NCBI GenBank assembly: GCA_006503475.1
Contig: RSEH01000196.1
Span: 26,621 to 90,620 of the forward strand
Direction of reading: 5' to 3'
DNA: 64,000 bases
DNA from: Stentor roeselii
Taxonomy: Eukaryota; Ciliophora; Heterotrichea; Heterotrichida; Stentoridae
Shown here: positions 36,071 to 46,215 of the stretch, in pieces
How positions within the stretch are numbered: position 1 is the stretch's first letter
Layout of the letters: the number at the start of each line of letters is the position of its first letter
Translations under genes and position numbers: made by a program
The notes under the pieces: generated by a model
The model's database searches: none
Told to the model about the DNA's origin: nothing
The model's input: the letters and a program-made list of their open reading frames with translations, nothing else

Positions 36071-36739
36071 TTAAAAAGGCAGTCGATGAGTGCAGATCGA
36101 CTTAAAAATCGTCTCACTTTGAGGCAAATTCACTTGGTCCAAACTACTGTTCCTTCTTTTTGACTTGGAGACTCTTTTGAGTTTCCACCCCAGAAGACCC
36201 TTATTTAAAGGAACCGTCTCCTGACTCGATTGTTTCTGTTCAAATCTCGTTAAAAAGTCCTGCATTTCTGTTTTTTCACTAAATCCTGCACTTGCACAAC
36301 GACCTGTTGACGGCCGGTTTTCAATTAAAAGTGAAATCGGGTTGTTTGAAGCAGGTTTTCGTGTAAAGTCACGAGAAACACTTCTTTTCTGCTGACTTGA
36401 AAATGCCTGAGGACTGGTCGTTGATGACGGTGAAACTGGTTTTTGAGATTTTTTAGATTTCGAGGTTTTTGGACTGGTGGACTTATGGAAAGACTTAATT
36501 TCGTGAATGTACTTCTGGGTGTTCTGCAGAAGGTCAATTGAGAACTTCGGACGTTTCACTTCAGAAGAAGATTGAAAATAGTTCTCACCTTTCAAATCGA
36601 TCCATTTTTCAGGAATGCTTGTCTTCCAGATGTACTCTTTGGTCTTAGTCCTTTCCCAAGGTTTGGTTTTTTGGGTGAAGAACTCAAAAACTTCATTTTT
36701 CTGTTGAGAAGGTTTTGCTTTGAAAAGTTTTCCTTTCAT
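36071..36739 (-). CDS. Hypothetical Ser/Lys-rich protein
   Basis: 222 residues, rich in Ser, Lys, Thr, Pro and Gln and probably disordered. Short blocks such as 'TKEYIWKTSIPEKWIDLKGE' and 'LIENRPSTGRCASAGFSEKT' could be binding motifs, but I recognise no family. It lies between a coiled-coil gene and a DYRK on the same strand, with 41 and 8 bp between them. Composition matches its neighbours, supporting coding. Confidence 0.7.
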   Translation of the reverse strand: MKGKLFKAKPSQQKNEVFEFFTQKTKPWERTKTKEYIWKTSIPEKWIDLKGENYFQSSSEVKRPKFSIDLLQNTQKYIHEIKSFHKSTSPKTSKSKKSQKPVSPSSTTSPQAFSSQQKRSVSRDFTRKPASNNPISLLIENRPSTGRCASAGFSEKTEMQDFLTRFEQKQSSQETVPLNKGLLGWKLKRVSKSKRRNSSLDQVNLPQSETIFKSICTHRLPF

Positions 36740-36780
36740 TTATACCTCGATTTATGCATTACAGCTAATTATTCCTAACG

Positions 36781-39627
36781 TTAGACTTGGATACGATTTT
36801 TTACTTTTTGAACGATTTTCTTGTTTTTGATGAGACAGTTGATTCCGTTGACCCAGTTTTTAAAGACCGGGTAGGTCTTTGCAATGACTTCGATTCTACC
36901 GCCTTCAGTGAGGGCGATGCTGAAAGGGAACCATTTACAAGAGCTGCATCTTTCAATGAAGACTTTAGACTTGGTATCAAAGAAGCCTCTTTCTTTCATG
37001 GACTCATAAGTGCCTCCTGCAAAAGTACGATCAGTACAGTCAATTTCTCCTTTTCCTATTTTTTTCTGGACTTTTAGTATCGCTGAGGTGGTTTGAGGAA
37101 TAATAATCTTTAAAATCGACTCAACAGGCAAAGAAGAGTCGAAGCCTTGTCTTAGTTGATGCTTGACATCTACACGAGAGAGACACTTGCTTAGTTTAAA
37201 CACTCTTAAACCATACCCACAGGCCTCTGGACTCAGTTTCTTTGAATCTAGAGGGTCGAACTCTTCTTGTTTCAAAGAAGACCTCTGAGAAAATCGCTTG
37301 TAAAGCTCGGCACCTTCAAGTAAAGGAGAAAGTTTCTCAAGAAGTGCTTTTTCAATTGAATTCGGTTCTTCTATTTTAGACTTATAAGGCTTTGGTGAAC
37401 GTTCCAGAAAGGTCTTGGGAAAGTACTTGGAACTTGTAAGGTACTCGTCATTTTGAGGCTTTTCAGGAGTTTCTTGTGAAGAAACTTTGATTTTATTCAT
37501 ACTTTTCGCTCGGGTTCTGTCATTCATGCACTCTGGGATCGGTGCTGCTTCATTTTCCTCGATTTTATGAAGACGTGTTTCGAAGTCTTCTAGTTTTTTT
37601 TGTTCATTTGTAAGAAGTGAAAGAGCTGAAGTGATTGAACGAAGTTTCAGGTTTAGAATGTTTTCTTCTTCTTCTAGTTTTGCTGAAACTGAGTAAAACT
37701 CGTGGTCTAATTGGGAAACTTTCTTGTTTGCGAAGGAAATTTTGTTTGCGATTATCTCGATTTCACTTGTTAGGTCTGATAGGTCCGGCTCGGGGCTTGA
37801 CTCGTTGAAGGAGGTCAGCATGAAACTGTGCTGGTTTTCGAGAACTTTTTCTAGTTGGATTGTTAAACTGTTTTCTTCCTCGCTTAGGTCTTTTAGGATC
37901 ACTTTGCATAGTTGGGTTTCTTTTGATTGGTGCTTTAGGCTTTCGTTACTTGTTTGAAGAGCTGGTTTCAAATAAACATCAATTCTTTCCGAGTACCTCT
38001 GAATAATATCAGACCAAAAGCTAATCATTTTAGACAACCTTTCAACTTGTGAAATAAACCCAGGATCAGAGCTCTTAACAAGAAGTATCAACGACTTTTC
38101 CTTAACCATCAACTTTCCAAGTTTCATCTGTTCCCTGGCTTTAATTTTTTCCAGAAAAAAAAAACCAGATTTACTTTCCTTGACCTTAAACAAAGTCTGT
38201 TCTAAAGCGATTCTCAACTTTGCAATTTTTTTATGATTTTCTTGAATAATCTTTTCCCTGTTAGTGACTTTATCAATATAAGAACTGACAACATTTTCAA
38301 AAGACTTCTGGCTTTGAAGGTTGTCGATTTTCGATATGCAACTATTTCGAAAGGCCAAAAAAACCGCCCGGTCTTTGACCGGGCCTGAATAAGGCTTTGA
38401 CTTTGACAATGCAGCTAAAACTTCATTTTTCCATTGAGAAATTCCAGCAGTTTTATTGTAAAATTCTTTGAATTTTTGCTTGTATATTTTTTCTATTCGG
38501 GACTTTTCATCTTTGTCTTCTGAGAGGATTTTTAAAGTTTCTTGTAAAGAGTTAAGCTCGTTTTGCCAGTGGTCTTTTAATAGAGCTTCTTCAGTTTCGA
38601 CCTTTTGAAGCTGAATTTTCAGGATTTCTTCGTCTAGGTCGAAGTTTTCGAAGGAGTTTAAAGCGAGAATCACGTCTTCTAAAGTGTTGATTCCCATGTT
38701 TTCACAGGTTTCATTTAGTAATTTTTCAAGGTTTGTGATTTCAAGTTCGACCTTCACAGGGACTAGTTGATTCATGATTTTTTCTAAGTTTTCCTCGATA
38801 TTTTTCTGATTTTTTTCAAGATTTTCCAGTTCTTTCTTAGTTTCTTCAAGTTTTACCTGAGTTTCTCTGATTTTCACAAGAGTCGCTTCTTGTTCAGCTT
38901 TAATTTTTTTACTCCCTTCAAAGTAATCTTGCAGTTCTTCACTCTCAACACTTTCAAGAAGTTCTTCTCGAAGTACTTCAAGTTCTTCTTCAGCCTGTTC
39001 ATTTTCAGCGATGAATTCAGCTCTCATATAATAAAGTTGTTGAAGTTCTTCTTTAGTCATAGAGATGCGATTTTTCAGATTTTCGTTAATTTTCAAGTTT
39101 TTTTCACTTTTTTCTCGAAGTTCGTCTTTCTGAGCCGAGATCTGATCGAGTTTCTTTTCCAAGTCCGCCACAGTTTCTTGATAAGACTTCAACTTGGCCT
39201 GAGCTGATTCGTTTTGAAATTTTATTTTGTTCTTGCAAGACTTCGAGATAACTGAGTAGTCCTGTTCAAGTTTGGCGAGTTTATCTTTTAACACCCTGAT
39301 TTCTTCAATGCATTTATCTTTACTTGCTATGATTTTTGCATGTTCTGATTGTTTTTTTCCTTGTAAGAACTGAATTTGTGAATTGATTTCAAGTAACTGG
39401 CTTCTTAATAAACTTTCTTTGCAGTTTGTGGAAAGACTGATCTTTTTTATTTTCTGTTGGAGTTCTTGTTTCTCGTTTTGAACTTGAAGAAGTTTTACTT
39501 CAGGGTCAAAATAGACCTGACTTGAAACTGAACCCATGTCTTGGCTTAGTCCTTCGAGTTCTTCGTCGATTTTGCAGATGTCGCTCGCTAGTTTCGCTTT
39601 TCGCGATCTGGGAGAAAGTTCTTGCAT
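36781..39627 (-). CDS. Long coiled-coil protein with C-terminal PH-like domain
   Basis: 948 residues. From ~20 to ~680 it is almost continuous heptad-rich coiled coil (Glu/Lys/Leu/Gln), with breaks near 400-430. A polar linker follows, and the last ~130 residues look folded: 'FIERCSSCKWFPFSIALTEG' then a final helix 'YPVFKNWVNGINCLIKNKK', which suits a PH-like domain. It is probably a cytoskeletal, centrosomal or cortical structural protein; no named family can be given. No intron was needed across 2.8 kb. Confidence 0.8.
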   Translation of the reverse strand: MQELSPRSRKAKLASDICKIDEELEGLSQDMGSVSSQVYFDPEVKLLQVQNEKQELQQKIKKISLSTNCKESLLRSQLLEINSQIQFLQGKKQSEHAKIIASKDKCIEEIRVLKDKLAKLEQDYSVISKSCKNKIKFQNESAQAKLKSYQETVADLEKKLDQISAQKDELREKSEKNLKINENLKNRISMTKEELQQLYYMRAEFIAENEQAEEELEVLREELLESVESEELQDYFEGSKKIKAEQEATLVKIRETQVKLEETKKELENLEKNQKNIEENLEKIMNQLVPVKVELEITNLEKLLNETCENMGINTLEDVILALNSFENFDLDEEILKIQLQKVETEEALLKDHWQNELNSLQETLKILSEDKDEKSRIEKIYKQKFKEFYNKTAGISQWKNEVLAALSKSKPYSGPVKDRAVFLAFRNSCISKIDNLQSQKSFENVVSSYIDKVTNREKIIQENHKKIAKLRIALEQTLFKVKESKSGFFFLEKIKAREQMKLGKLMVKEKSLILLVKSSDPGFISQVERLSKMISFWSDIIQRYSERIDVYLKPALQTSNESLKHQSKETQLCKVILKDLSEEENSLTIQLEKVLENQHSFMLTSFNESSPEPDLSDLTSEIEIIANKISFANKKVSQLDHEFYSVSAKLEEEENILNLKLRSITSALSLLTNEQKKLEDFETRLHKIEENEAAPIPECMNDRTRAKSMNKIKVSSQETPEKPQNDEYLTSSKYFPKTFLERSPKPYKSKIEEPNSIEKALLEKLSPLLEGAELYKRFSQRSSLKQEEFDPLDSKKLSPEACGYGLRVFKLSKCLSRVDVKHQLRQGFDSSLPVESILKIIIPQTTSAILKVQKKIGKGEIDCTDRTFAGGTYESMKERGFFDTKSKVFIERCSSCKWFPFSIALTEGGRIEVIAKTYPVFKNWVNGINCLIKNKKIVQKVKNRIQV

Positions 39628-40433
39628 TTTTATTATTAATGTTAGAGGATTTTAGTGGTTTTTGGCAGGGATTGGAAGGAGTTTAGGGATGAAGGTTTGG
39701 TTTTTGTATGATTTTTAATGTTTTTTGTTTTGGGTAGGTTGAGTTGGTGGAGAGTAATTGAAGTGTTGAGAAGAAAGGAAAGGTTGGAGTTGGAATAGAG
39801 ATAAGTGGAGAAATTTTAGGAGTTTTTAAGGTTGTTGTAAGGTTGGATGTGATTTGTGGAAATGACTGCAGAGGATTGATACTTATGTTGGGAAAATAAG
39901 GAGATTATTATGAAGAAATATTTTTAAGTATGGAAGAATGGAGGTTTTTGAGAGGAAAATAGTTTTGATCTAGAGAATCTCACAGATTCAAGATAAGTGC
40001 TTTTTGATAAGGTTGAAGAGAATTTCCTAAATTTAATTCTTAAAATTGTTTTTATTTTAATTGAATTACAAGAATTCTGAACTTATGTTGACTAAAATGT
40101 CTATTACTTAATTTATAAATGCATGGCTTATTTTTAAAATTCATTTTATATAGTTTGAAGATTTGTATGGAATACATCGCTGGTTTTTTTTATTTAATAT
40201 CTGTATCGTAGAAGATTTCAAAGTAGTAAAGTCAACTCTCTAAAATTTAGAAATGATAGTAAAGCCTAAATGTGCTTTGGTTTAGCTGAAGGTATTATTT
40301 TGAATAAAAATCATTTAGATCTGATCATAGTGATATTTTAAGCAAAATAAATTCGATTCTTTTATCTTGCCTTAGCTTTACCATTTATTCTACATAATCT
40401 ATATATTAGAATAAAAAAATCAAGACTTTAATA
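39628..40433. other. Intergenic region, nothing recognised
   Basis: About 800 bases. The left 350 are G/T-rich and flank the start of the minus-strand coiled-coil gene; the rest is AT-rich spacer. No ORF or RNA gene seen. Confidence 0.4.
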
Positions 40434-41128
40434 ATGAAGAAAATCCTTTACATGGTGGTTTCGAATTCAAAAGCAAGGAAATACTGTGAGAGTGGAAGAA
40501 TTGATTTCAGTATACAAAGAGATTTTGGTGAAGGGATTTATTTTTTGGAATCTGAAGAAAAATGCAGATATAAAGTTTCTTGTAATGATGATATTATTAA
40601 AGCAAGTGTCACTTGTGGGAAAATACTTCAAATAGATAAACCAACGCAAAAATTAATAAAAATTGGCTTAATAATGAAGGTTATGATTCAGTATTAGGAG
40701 TGTCGCATCCTTTTGTGTATTATGTTATTTATGATACTAAGAATATTGAAATAATTGAAGTTATTATCAAAAGGAAGAAATATTAAAGTATCACTTTCGA
40801 AAAAATCTGTTCAAATAAAAACTGCACTAAATTTTGGTCATTTCATCAAGGATATTGCAATATCAAATGTGGAAATGAACTTTGTGAATCCTTCAACTAT
40901 TTTCACCCAGGATACAAGTGTGCACCAAAAAGTCCCGACATTTATGACTTCAAGTTAGGAAATAATCCAAGAATGACTCATGTAAATAAAAGTATTGAAT
41001 CAAGAGATTCCAATTTTCAAAATCGTGACAATCTATTTTCTAGAAAATCCAATATTTCTAATATTGTCAAAAATACAATGTTCAAAAATGAGAAACTTTT
41101 TATTAATAAAAATCGTTTAGAATTATAA
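40434..41128 (+). pseudogene. Broken ADP-ribosyltransferase-like gene with two Cys/His motifs
   Basis: Frame 1 from ATG 40434 encodes an ART-fold-like start ('FGEGIYFLESEEKCRYK', then 'ASVTCGKILQID'). Near the A-run at about 40648-40652 the similarity moves to another frame, which gives 'NWLNNEGYDSVLGV' and 'YYVIYDTKNIEII', matching the last strands of PARP/Gig2-like domains. That frame meets TAA at 40784-40786 and then continues open to 41128, encoding two similar Cys/His motifs of pattern C-x4-C-x6-H-x3/4-C ('CSNKNCTKFWSFHQGYC' and 'CGNELCESFNYFHPGYKC'). One frameshift and one in-frame stop make a pseudogene likely. A sequencing error could explain the frameshift but not both breaks easily. 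The usual N-terminal His of such enzymes is also not evident. Confidence 0.65.
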
Positions 41129-41193
41129 ACTATGCTTATAATCAACAGCATTCCTCATGATTAACCCTAAAAAATCGCTCTAATAAACATTAA

Positions 41194-43494
41194 ATGCATC
41201 ATAAATCCAATTCATTTTTCCTTACCAGTACTGGAAACACGCCCTCGGAATCCAAGTCAAGAAATTTTAAAATGACTTCAGACTCATTCAAATCATGCCA
41301 AATCCTACCAACTCTAACCCAAGTTCTTCCCCTCGAAACCACTTTCCAAAGCAAATCAAAATTCGTGAATTCCTTCAAAAACCTGTCAAAAATAAAAGAA
41401 ATCCGTTCATTCCACAACCATCCCCAAACACCAATATCTTCATACCTTTCAAAAATCAGTGAAAAGCGTCTTCTTCCTCTTCAACTTCAACTGATCCACT
41501 CTTGCAAGTCCAGTGAAAGCCTTGACCTAAGCAACTTTTCACTAGGTCCAGACTACGCAGAAGCTCTTTCAGAAGGTTTAAAATCACTGAAAATCCGAAA
41601 CCTGATCCTAAAGCGAAACAACATAAAAGACTCAGGCCTAATAAAAATCCTTTCAAGTCTTGACTTCAAGTACCTCTCCCATCTAAACATTTCTGAAAAT
41701 CGTTTGACAAGTGAATCAATTTCTCAGTTTTGTATTTATTTAACACAGTCAAGTTTCAAGTTGCACTCTTTAAACCTAGACAATTGCAACTTATCAGATA
41801 AAAGTATTCAAATTCTTGTGAATAGTCTTCTTCATTTCGATAAACTTCGTGAAGTTGTTTTAAGTAAAAATCAAATCCAAGATGAAGGCGCTTTTTTTTT
41901 ATCTTCTTACTTGTTTTACACGGAAACTCTTGAATCACTTGACCTTAGTTGGAACAAGATCAGAGGTGTTGGTGGAAAAGAAATATGCAAGTCTTTAGGA
42001 GATAATAATTCTTTGAAGTACTTGAACTTGTCGTGGAATTCACTTGGAAGTCCTGCTGAAGCTGCTTGCAGCAAGTTTTTATCTGAGTCACTTGCAAGGA
42101 ACCACAGGTTAATTCACTTGGAACTTTCAAATGTTCGATTTTCTGGGAATGATTGCAGGGTGCTGGAAAATGGACTTGCTTTTAATTCAGTACTTTTAGG
42201 AATTGATTTTGAAGGAAATTCAGGAAAAATCGACGCACAAGGACATGTGAAACCTGCAGGTGCTAAGGAAAAATCTTTGAAGTCCATGGAATGGCCGGAG
42301 GATTTGGAAAAAAATATTAAAATGTGTTGGATCTGTGGAAAGTGGAATGAAGTTGAATTTAAAGTCTCTGAAAGTAAAGGACTTGTTAAAGTTCATCTTG
42401 AAATCGACGATTTTCAACCTTTTTTGATGGAAAAAGGTGAAAGTGAAAGTTTTGTATTTAGAATGTGTCCTCCAGGGCCTATTAGTTTTTTTTTCAGTTG
42501 TGATGGAAAAGTCTTCACTTCTGCTTCTTACCCTTTACAGAGCCAAAAGGTTGAAAAGTACCCAGAAGTCACAAAAGTTAACACCCTGGAAGTACCCGAG
42601 TCTTTTAAAAACATCTGGAAATCTCTCTGTCCAAGGGCAATGCCAAGACCCAGAACTTCAGAAACTCTCCGATTTCGATTGACCCAGTCCTCAATATTTG
42701 AAGGGTTTCATCCAGATTCCTCTGATTTTTTATCTGAATGTCTTGCAGAAGACCTTTCAAAATCCAATTTAAAATCGCTTCTTTCAAAAGACTTCGAAAA
42801 TGTAAGTTTTCATTTAAAACCCAGCTACTCAGCTATTCGAGAAACTTATAAAAAACTTGCATCAAAAGCTTGGCTTGACTGGAATGAATGGCGAGAAGTT
42901 CTTTTTAAGTTCTTGATGAAAGCGCAGATAATAAGTGAAAAAGAAGGCAAGTTCTTGGAAGATCAACTTGCGACTTTTAAATATTGGAACTCGACGACAG
43001 TTATTTATTTCACTCGCAGTAATTTCATTGAACTCATTGTGAAAATTTCATTGAATAAGTACTTCAAAACCCGACAAATAAAAAAAGCTTATCAGGCTGT
43101 TAAAGTCTTTTTTCGTAATTTTTTTGACTCTTTTGATAAAAATAACTCTTTTGAGTTTAGGTCTGAAAAAATATTAAATTGTCAGACTGAAGCTGTTTTC
43201 ATGAAGCATCATAGAGGACTTATGAAAGTTTTTCATCGGGTTGAGATTTTTAATTTTGATGAATTTCAGAAATCCTTGTGTTGTATATCGCTGGATAGGA
43301 AGGTGCTGCAGAAAGCTTTTATTTTGAGTAAAGAGTCGCAGATAACGTTTTCGTTTTTTGATGACCGGCTGAAGTTTACTGAGTTTCTTGAGGCTGTGGC
43401 AAGAGTGGTCGACAAAATCCGGGCGGAAGACTCATCCAAGTCCTTTCAAGACCATCTAGACCTAAACCTATCAAAAATCTGTTTTCCCCAGTAA
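41194..43494 (+). CDS. Leucine-rich-repeat protein (RNI-like) with EF-hand-like C-terminal part
   Basis: 766 residues. After a polar N-terminus, ribonuclease-inhibitor-type LRRs run from ~105 to ~330 ('IRNLILKRNNIKDSGLIKIL', 'LSHLNISENRLTSESI', 'LESLDLSWNKIRGVGGKEIC', 'LKYLNLSWNSLGSPAEAAC'). A beta-rich segment (~370-450) follows. The last ~270 residues are helical, with EF-hand-like pieces ('FDSFDKNNSFEFRSEKIL', 'FDDRLKFTEFLEAVARVVD') whose calcium ligands look incomplete. LRR proteins of this shape are frequent in cilia and the cell cortex. Five bp downstream PACRG begins on the same strand, which fits a ciliary role but does not prove it. Confidence 0.88.
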   Translation: MHHKSNSFFLTSTGNTPSESKSRNFKMTSDSFKSCQILPTLTQVLPLETTFQSKSKFVNSFKNLSKIKEIRSFHNHPQTPISSYLSKISEKRLLPLQLQLIHSCKSSESLDLSNFSLGPDYAEALSEGLKSLKIRNLILKRNNIKDSGLIKILSSLDFKYLSHLNISENRLTSESISQFCIYLTQSSFKLHSLNLDNCNLSDKSIQILVNSLLHFDKLREVVLSKNQIQDEGAFFLSSYLFYTETLESLDLSWNKIRGVGGKEICKSLGDNNSLKYLNLSWNSLGSPAEAACSKFLSESLARNHRLIHLELSNVRFSGNDCRVLENGLAFNSVLLGIDFEGNSGKIDAQGHVKPAGAKEKSLKSMEWPEDLEKNIKMCWICGKWNEVEFKVSESKGLVKVHLEIDDFQPFLMEKGESESFVFRMCPPGPISFFFSCDGKVFTSASYPLQSQKVEKYPEVTKVNTLEVPESFKNIWKSLCPRAMPRPRTSETLRFRLTQSSIFEGFHPDSSDFLSECLAEDLSKSNLKSLLSKDFENVSFHLKPSYSAIRETYKKLASKAWLDWNEWREVLFKFLMKAQIISEKEGKFLEDQLATFKYWNSTTVIYFTRSNFIELIVKISLNKYFKTRQIKKAYQAVKVFFRNFFDSFDKNNSFEFRSEKILNCQTEAVFMKHHRGLMKVFHRVEIFNFDEFQKSLCCISLDRKVLQKAFILSKESQITFSFFDDRLKFTEFLEAVARVVDKIRAEDSSKSFQDHLDLNLSKICFPQ

Positions 43495-43499
43495 TAAAA

Positions 43500-44237
43500 A
43501 TGAGCCGATTCTTCATCACACGGCCAGTGAGTGTGTCTTCACGTCCAATGCCCTTAGTAACCAAAGGCCAGGGTGGATCATCGAGTTCAATAGCTCCAAA
43601 GCCGATAAGAAAGTCATCAAACCCTCCATCATCAAGAGTCTTCAGCCAGCAAAGTTCAAAGGACATTCCCTCAACGACATTCAAACGTTTTTACGATAGA
43701 GGCGACCTGCCATTATCTGTAAATTTTTCAGGTGCTCATCGAAGACTCACTTGGAAAGTAGACATCGAGTTACTCGACTTGCACCATTACCTTCCAATGC
43801 TCTTCGAAGGCCTAAGAGAAGTCAAAGAGCCTTACAAGTTCATCGCTGACAGAGCCATCGACGAAATCCTCGACAAATGTCCTCATAAAGTCCTTCCAGT
43901 CCTTCCCCAACTGATAATCCCTGTGAAACTCGCCTTAACTACCAAGATTCACTCAGTAGTAGTCGTTACTTTAAAAAAACTTCAAAAACTTGTAAGATGT
44001 GGAAATTCAATTGCAGAGTCACTAGTTCCTTATTATCGTCAAATTTTACCGATTTTTAACCTGTTTAAAAATAAAAGAGTCAGCATTGGAGACCAAATCG
44101 AGTATTCTCAATATAAAGACTGTAATATTTCAGATTTGATTCAAGAAACTTTAGAACTTTTTGAGACTTTTGGAGGAGAAGATGCTTATATCAACATCAA
44201 GTACATGATTCCGACTTATGAATCTTGTATGTTTTAG
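43500..44237 (+). CDS. PACRG: Parkin co-regulated gene protein homologue (ciliary inner-junction protein)
   Basis: 245 residues. After a variable ~55-residue N-terminus the sequence matches PACRG throughout: 'FKRFYDRGDLPLSVNFSGAH', 'WKVDIELLDLHHYLPMLFEG', 'YKFIADRAIDEILDKCPHKV', 'LVPYYRQILPIFNLFKNKRV' and 'IQETLELFETFGGEDAYINI' are all family-diagnostic. PACRG sits at the inner junction between A and B tubules of axonemal doublets and is needed for motile cilia. Length and domain are complete. The flanking genes are 5 bp upstream and 7 bp downstream on the same strand. Confidence 0.97.
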   Translation: MSRFFITRPVSVSSRPMPLVTKGQGGSSSSIAPKPIRKSSNPPSSRVFSQQSSKDIPSTTFKRFYDRGDLPLSVNFSGAHRRLTWKVDIELLDLHHYLPMLFEGLREVKEPYKFIADRAIDEILDKCPHKVLPVLPQLIIPVKLALTTKIHSVVVVTLKKLQKLVRCGNSIAESLVPYYRQILPIFNLFKNKRVSIGDQIEYSQYKDCNISDLIQETLELFETFGGEDAYINIKYMIPTYESCMF

Positions 44238-44244
44238 TAATAAT

Positions 44245-46215
44245 ATGGAAAACTTGCCGAGTTTACTTGACAAAGATGATATCAATGGACCTAGCAAGGG
44301 AAACTTTCCAAGAACTGGAAGGTCATTCGCGGCGGACTATGCTTTATTCAAGATTTCCTTGTACATGACAAGTGAGAACGTAAATGATAAACTGAAATTC
44401 GTGAAAGACTTGGATTTGTTAGTGACTCAATTGAACCCTCAAGATTTTCCTTCACTTTTTCCAGTTTTAGAAAATATCGTAAAATTTAATAAGGTTCAAG
44501 AAAGACTTCAACATCGCATCGAGTTTACAAAACAACTGCCGAAGATACTGAATCATGTTCAAAACATTAAAACCTCCGAGTTCTCTGAAGTCCTTCCAAG
44601 GGTTTTAGAGCCGTTGTTTGCTTCAGGAGTAGATGTTTTAAGTCTTTTGTTAAAAGTGTTTTCTCAGATAGTGGAAAGTCTTCCTGATGAGACTAGGAAG
44701 AACTGGCTGGTGACGACTTTACTTCGAATACTACATGAAAATGAAGATAGTGAAAAAAAGATAATTTCTGTGAAAATGCTTGGAAAAACAGTTTTTTTCT
44801 TATCGAGTGAAATTTGTGAAAGTTTTTTACTTCCTGAATTTTTTTCTATGATTTTAGGATCGAGTTTGGAAAAGTGTCTTAGTCTTGAGTTGCTTCCTGA
44901 ACTTTACATGAAAATTTTAACTGTTGAAAATAAGGAAAAAATGATTTCCTCATTTTTGGAACTTTGTAAGGACCAGGATAATGAAGTTAAACTTGCAAGT
45001 CTTCAAATGTTTTCAAGGTTATTTGAAATATGTGAAGATTCTCTTGTTATCCAGAAACTTCAACCTTGCTTTAGAGACTTTTTCAAAGACCCTAATGAAA
45101 AAGTTAGAAATTTCGCATGTTTACAGTTAGGACCCTTGATCCATGCTTCAAAAGCTCCTTTTCCTCATTTTTTACTAGAACTATTTTTAAAACTTGCTAA
45201 AACTGTTCCAGTAAACAAAGAACTTTCATATCATTGCGCGTTTTACTTCCCCGCAGTTCTTGAAAAGGTAGGAAAAGAGAGCTGGAACCTTCTAGGAGAG
45301 ACTTTTCTTTCACTTGCAAGAGGCTCAGACGCCGCTTCTAAAAAAAGCTGTGCTTCAAGTATACATCATATTTTCTCAATAGTCCAAGAAAGTCCAGATC
45401 TTTTCCTAGTCTTAAAAGACTTCTTAACTGAAAAAACGCTTCGACTTTCCGTTCTTCCCAACTTGCCGAAAATCTTCAAAACTTTAACCAAATTCCAAAA
45501 ACTCGAAATAATCGATTCTTTAAAAATTCTCTCAAAAGACAAAACTTTTAGAATCCGTGTTCAAGTCGCTTCAATCCATTCAAATCTCTCTTCAGACCTC
45601 GGACCTTACGAGTCTTACATCCACCTCTGGCCTCTCTCGAAAGCGCTTTGCCTTGACCCAGTGGGTCAGGTGAGGATAGAGGCAATGTCAGGAATTGGTT
45701 TTATTTCCGCTTTGATCATGTCAGAAATTCCTGATTTTTCCAATGAAATCATTAAAGACTTGAAAAAATTTGGAAGATCAGCGAAAAGTATGCATCGACT
45801 TGTTTTTGCTTCTGCTTGTTTTCAGTTAGTTGATTTGGTTGAATTTGAAGCTGCTTTTGGAGATGATTTTATTGCTTTGGCTAAAGATCCTGTTGCTAAT
45901 GTTAGGATTTTATGTGCTAAGGCACTTAGCAAGGTTAAGAGTTTGAGAAGGTTCTGGGTTGAATTGAGGGAAGCTTTGAAAACTGATGATGATCTTGATG
46001 TTAGGAGGGAAATTAATGGAAGTGCTTTTGGATGTTGTGAGAGGGTTTCTGCTTTTGATAGTCAGATGGTTGTTAAGGCTCCTGCTGTTAGGAATAAGGC
46101 TTTGGATGTAGGAGTTGAGGAAATTTGGGAATTTTCTGCAATGGAGAATTGCTTTGAGTACTTGTGTCTTGATTTTAGACCACTTCATGATGGAAGTGTT
46201 AGAGCTGTTGATTAA
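44245..46215 (+). CDS. HEAT-repeat protein, PP2A A-subunit/PP4R1-like
   Basis: 656 residues from ATG 44245 ('TAGTAATAATATGG'), preferred over an ATG at 44218 that would overlap PACRG. Helical HEAT repeats cover nearly the whole length ('KLASLQMFSRLFEICEDSLV', 'KVRNFACLQLGPLIHAS', 'FRIRVQVASIHSNLSSDLGP', 'VGQVRIEAMSGIGFISALI'), in the style of the PR65 scaffold of PP2A or the PP4 regulatory subunit R1. Such proteins hold the phosphatase catalytic subunit. Which phosphatase is bound cannot be told from sequence. A decayed copy of the 3' half lies at ~48580-49150. Confidence 0.85.
   Translation: MENLPSLLDKDDINGPSKGNFPRTGRSFAADYALFKISLYMTSENVNDKLKFVKDLDLLVTQLNPQDFPSLFPVLENIVKFNKVQERLQHRIEFTKQLPKILNHVQNIKTSEFSEVLPRVLEPLFASGVDVLSLLLKVFSQIVESLPDETRKNWLVTTLLRILHENEDSEKKIISVKMLGKTVFFLSSEICESFLLPEFFSMILGSSLEKCLSLELLPELYMKILTVENKEKMISSFLELCKDQDNEVKLASLQMFSRLFEICEDSLVIQKLQPCFRDFFKDPNEKVRNFACLQLGPLIHASKAPFPHFLLELFLKLAKTVPVNKELSYHCAFYFPAVLEKVGKESWNLLGETFLSLARGSDAASKKSCASSIHHIFSIVQESPDLFLVLKDFLTEKTLRLSVLPNLPKIFKTLTKFQKLEIIDSLKILSKDKTFRIRVQVASIHSNLSSDLGPYESYIHLWPLSKALCLDPVGQVRIEAMSGIGFISALIMSEIPDFSNEIIKDLKKFGRSAKSMHRLVFASACFQLVDLVEFEAAFGDDFIALAKDPVANVRILCAKALSKVKSLRRFWVELREALKTDDDLDVRREINGSAFGCCERVSAFDSQMVVKAPAVRNKALDVGVEEIWEFSAMENCFEYLCLDFRPLHDGSVRAVD

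Noticed and set aside
40560-40690. A 15- or 16-nt intron repairing the ART-like gene
   Set aside because: No GT...AG pair of that length gives the needed frame change, and it would not remove the later TAA at 40784.
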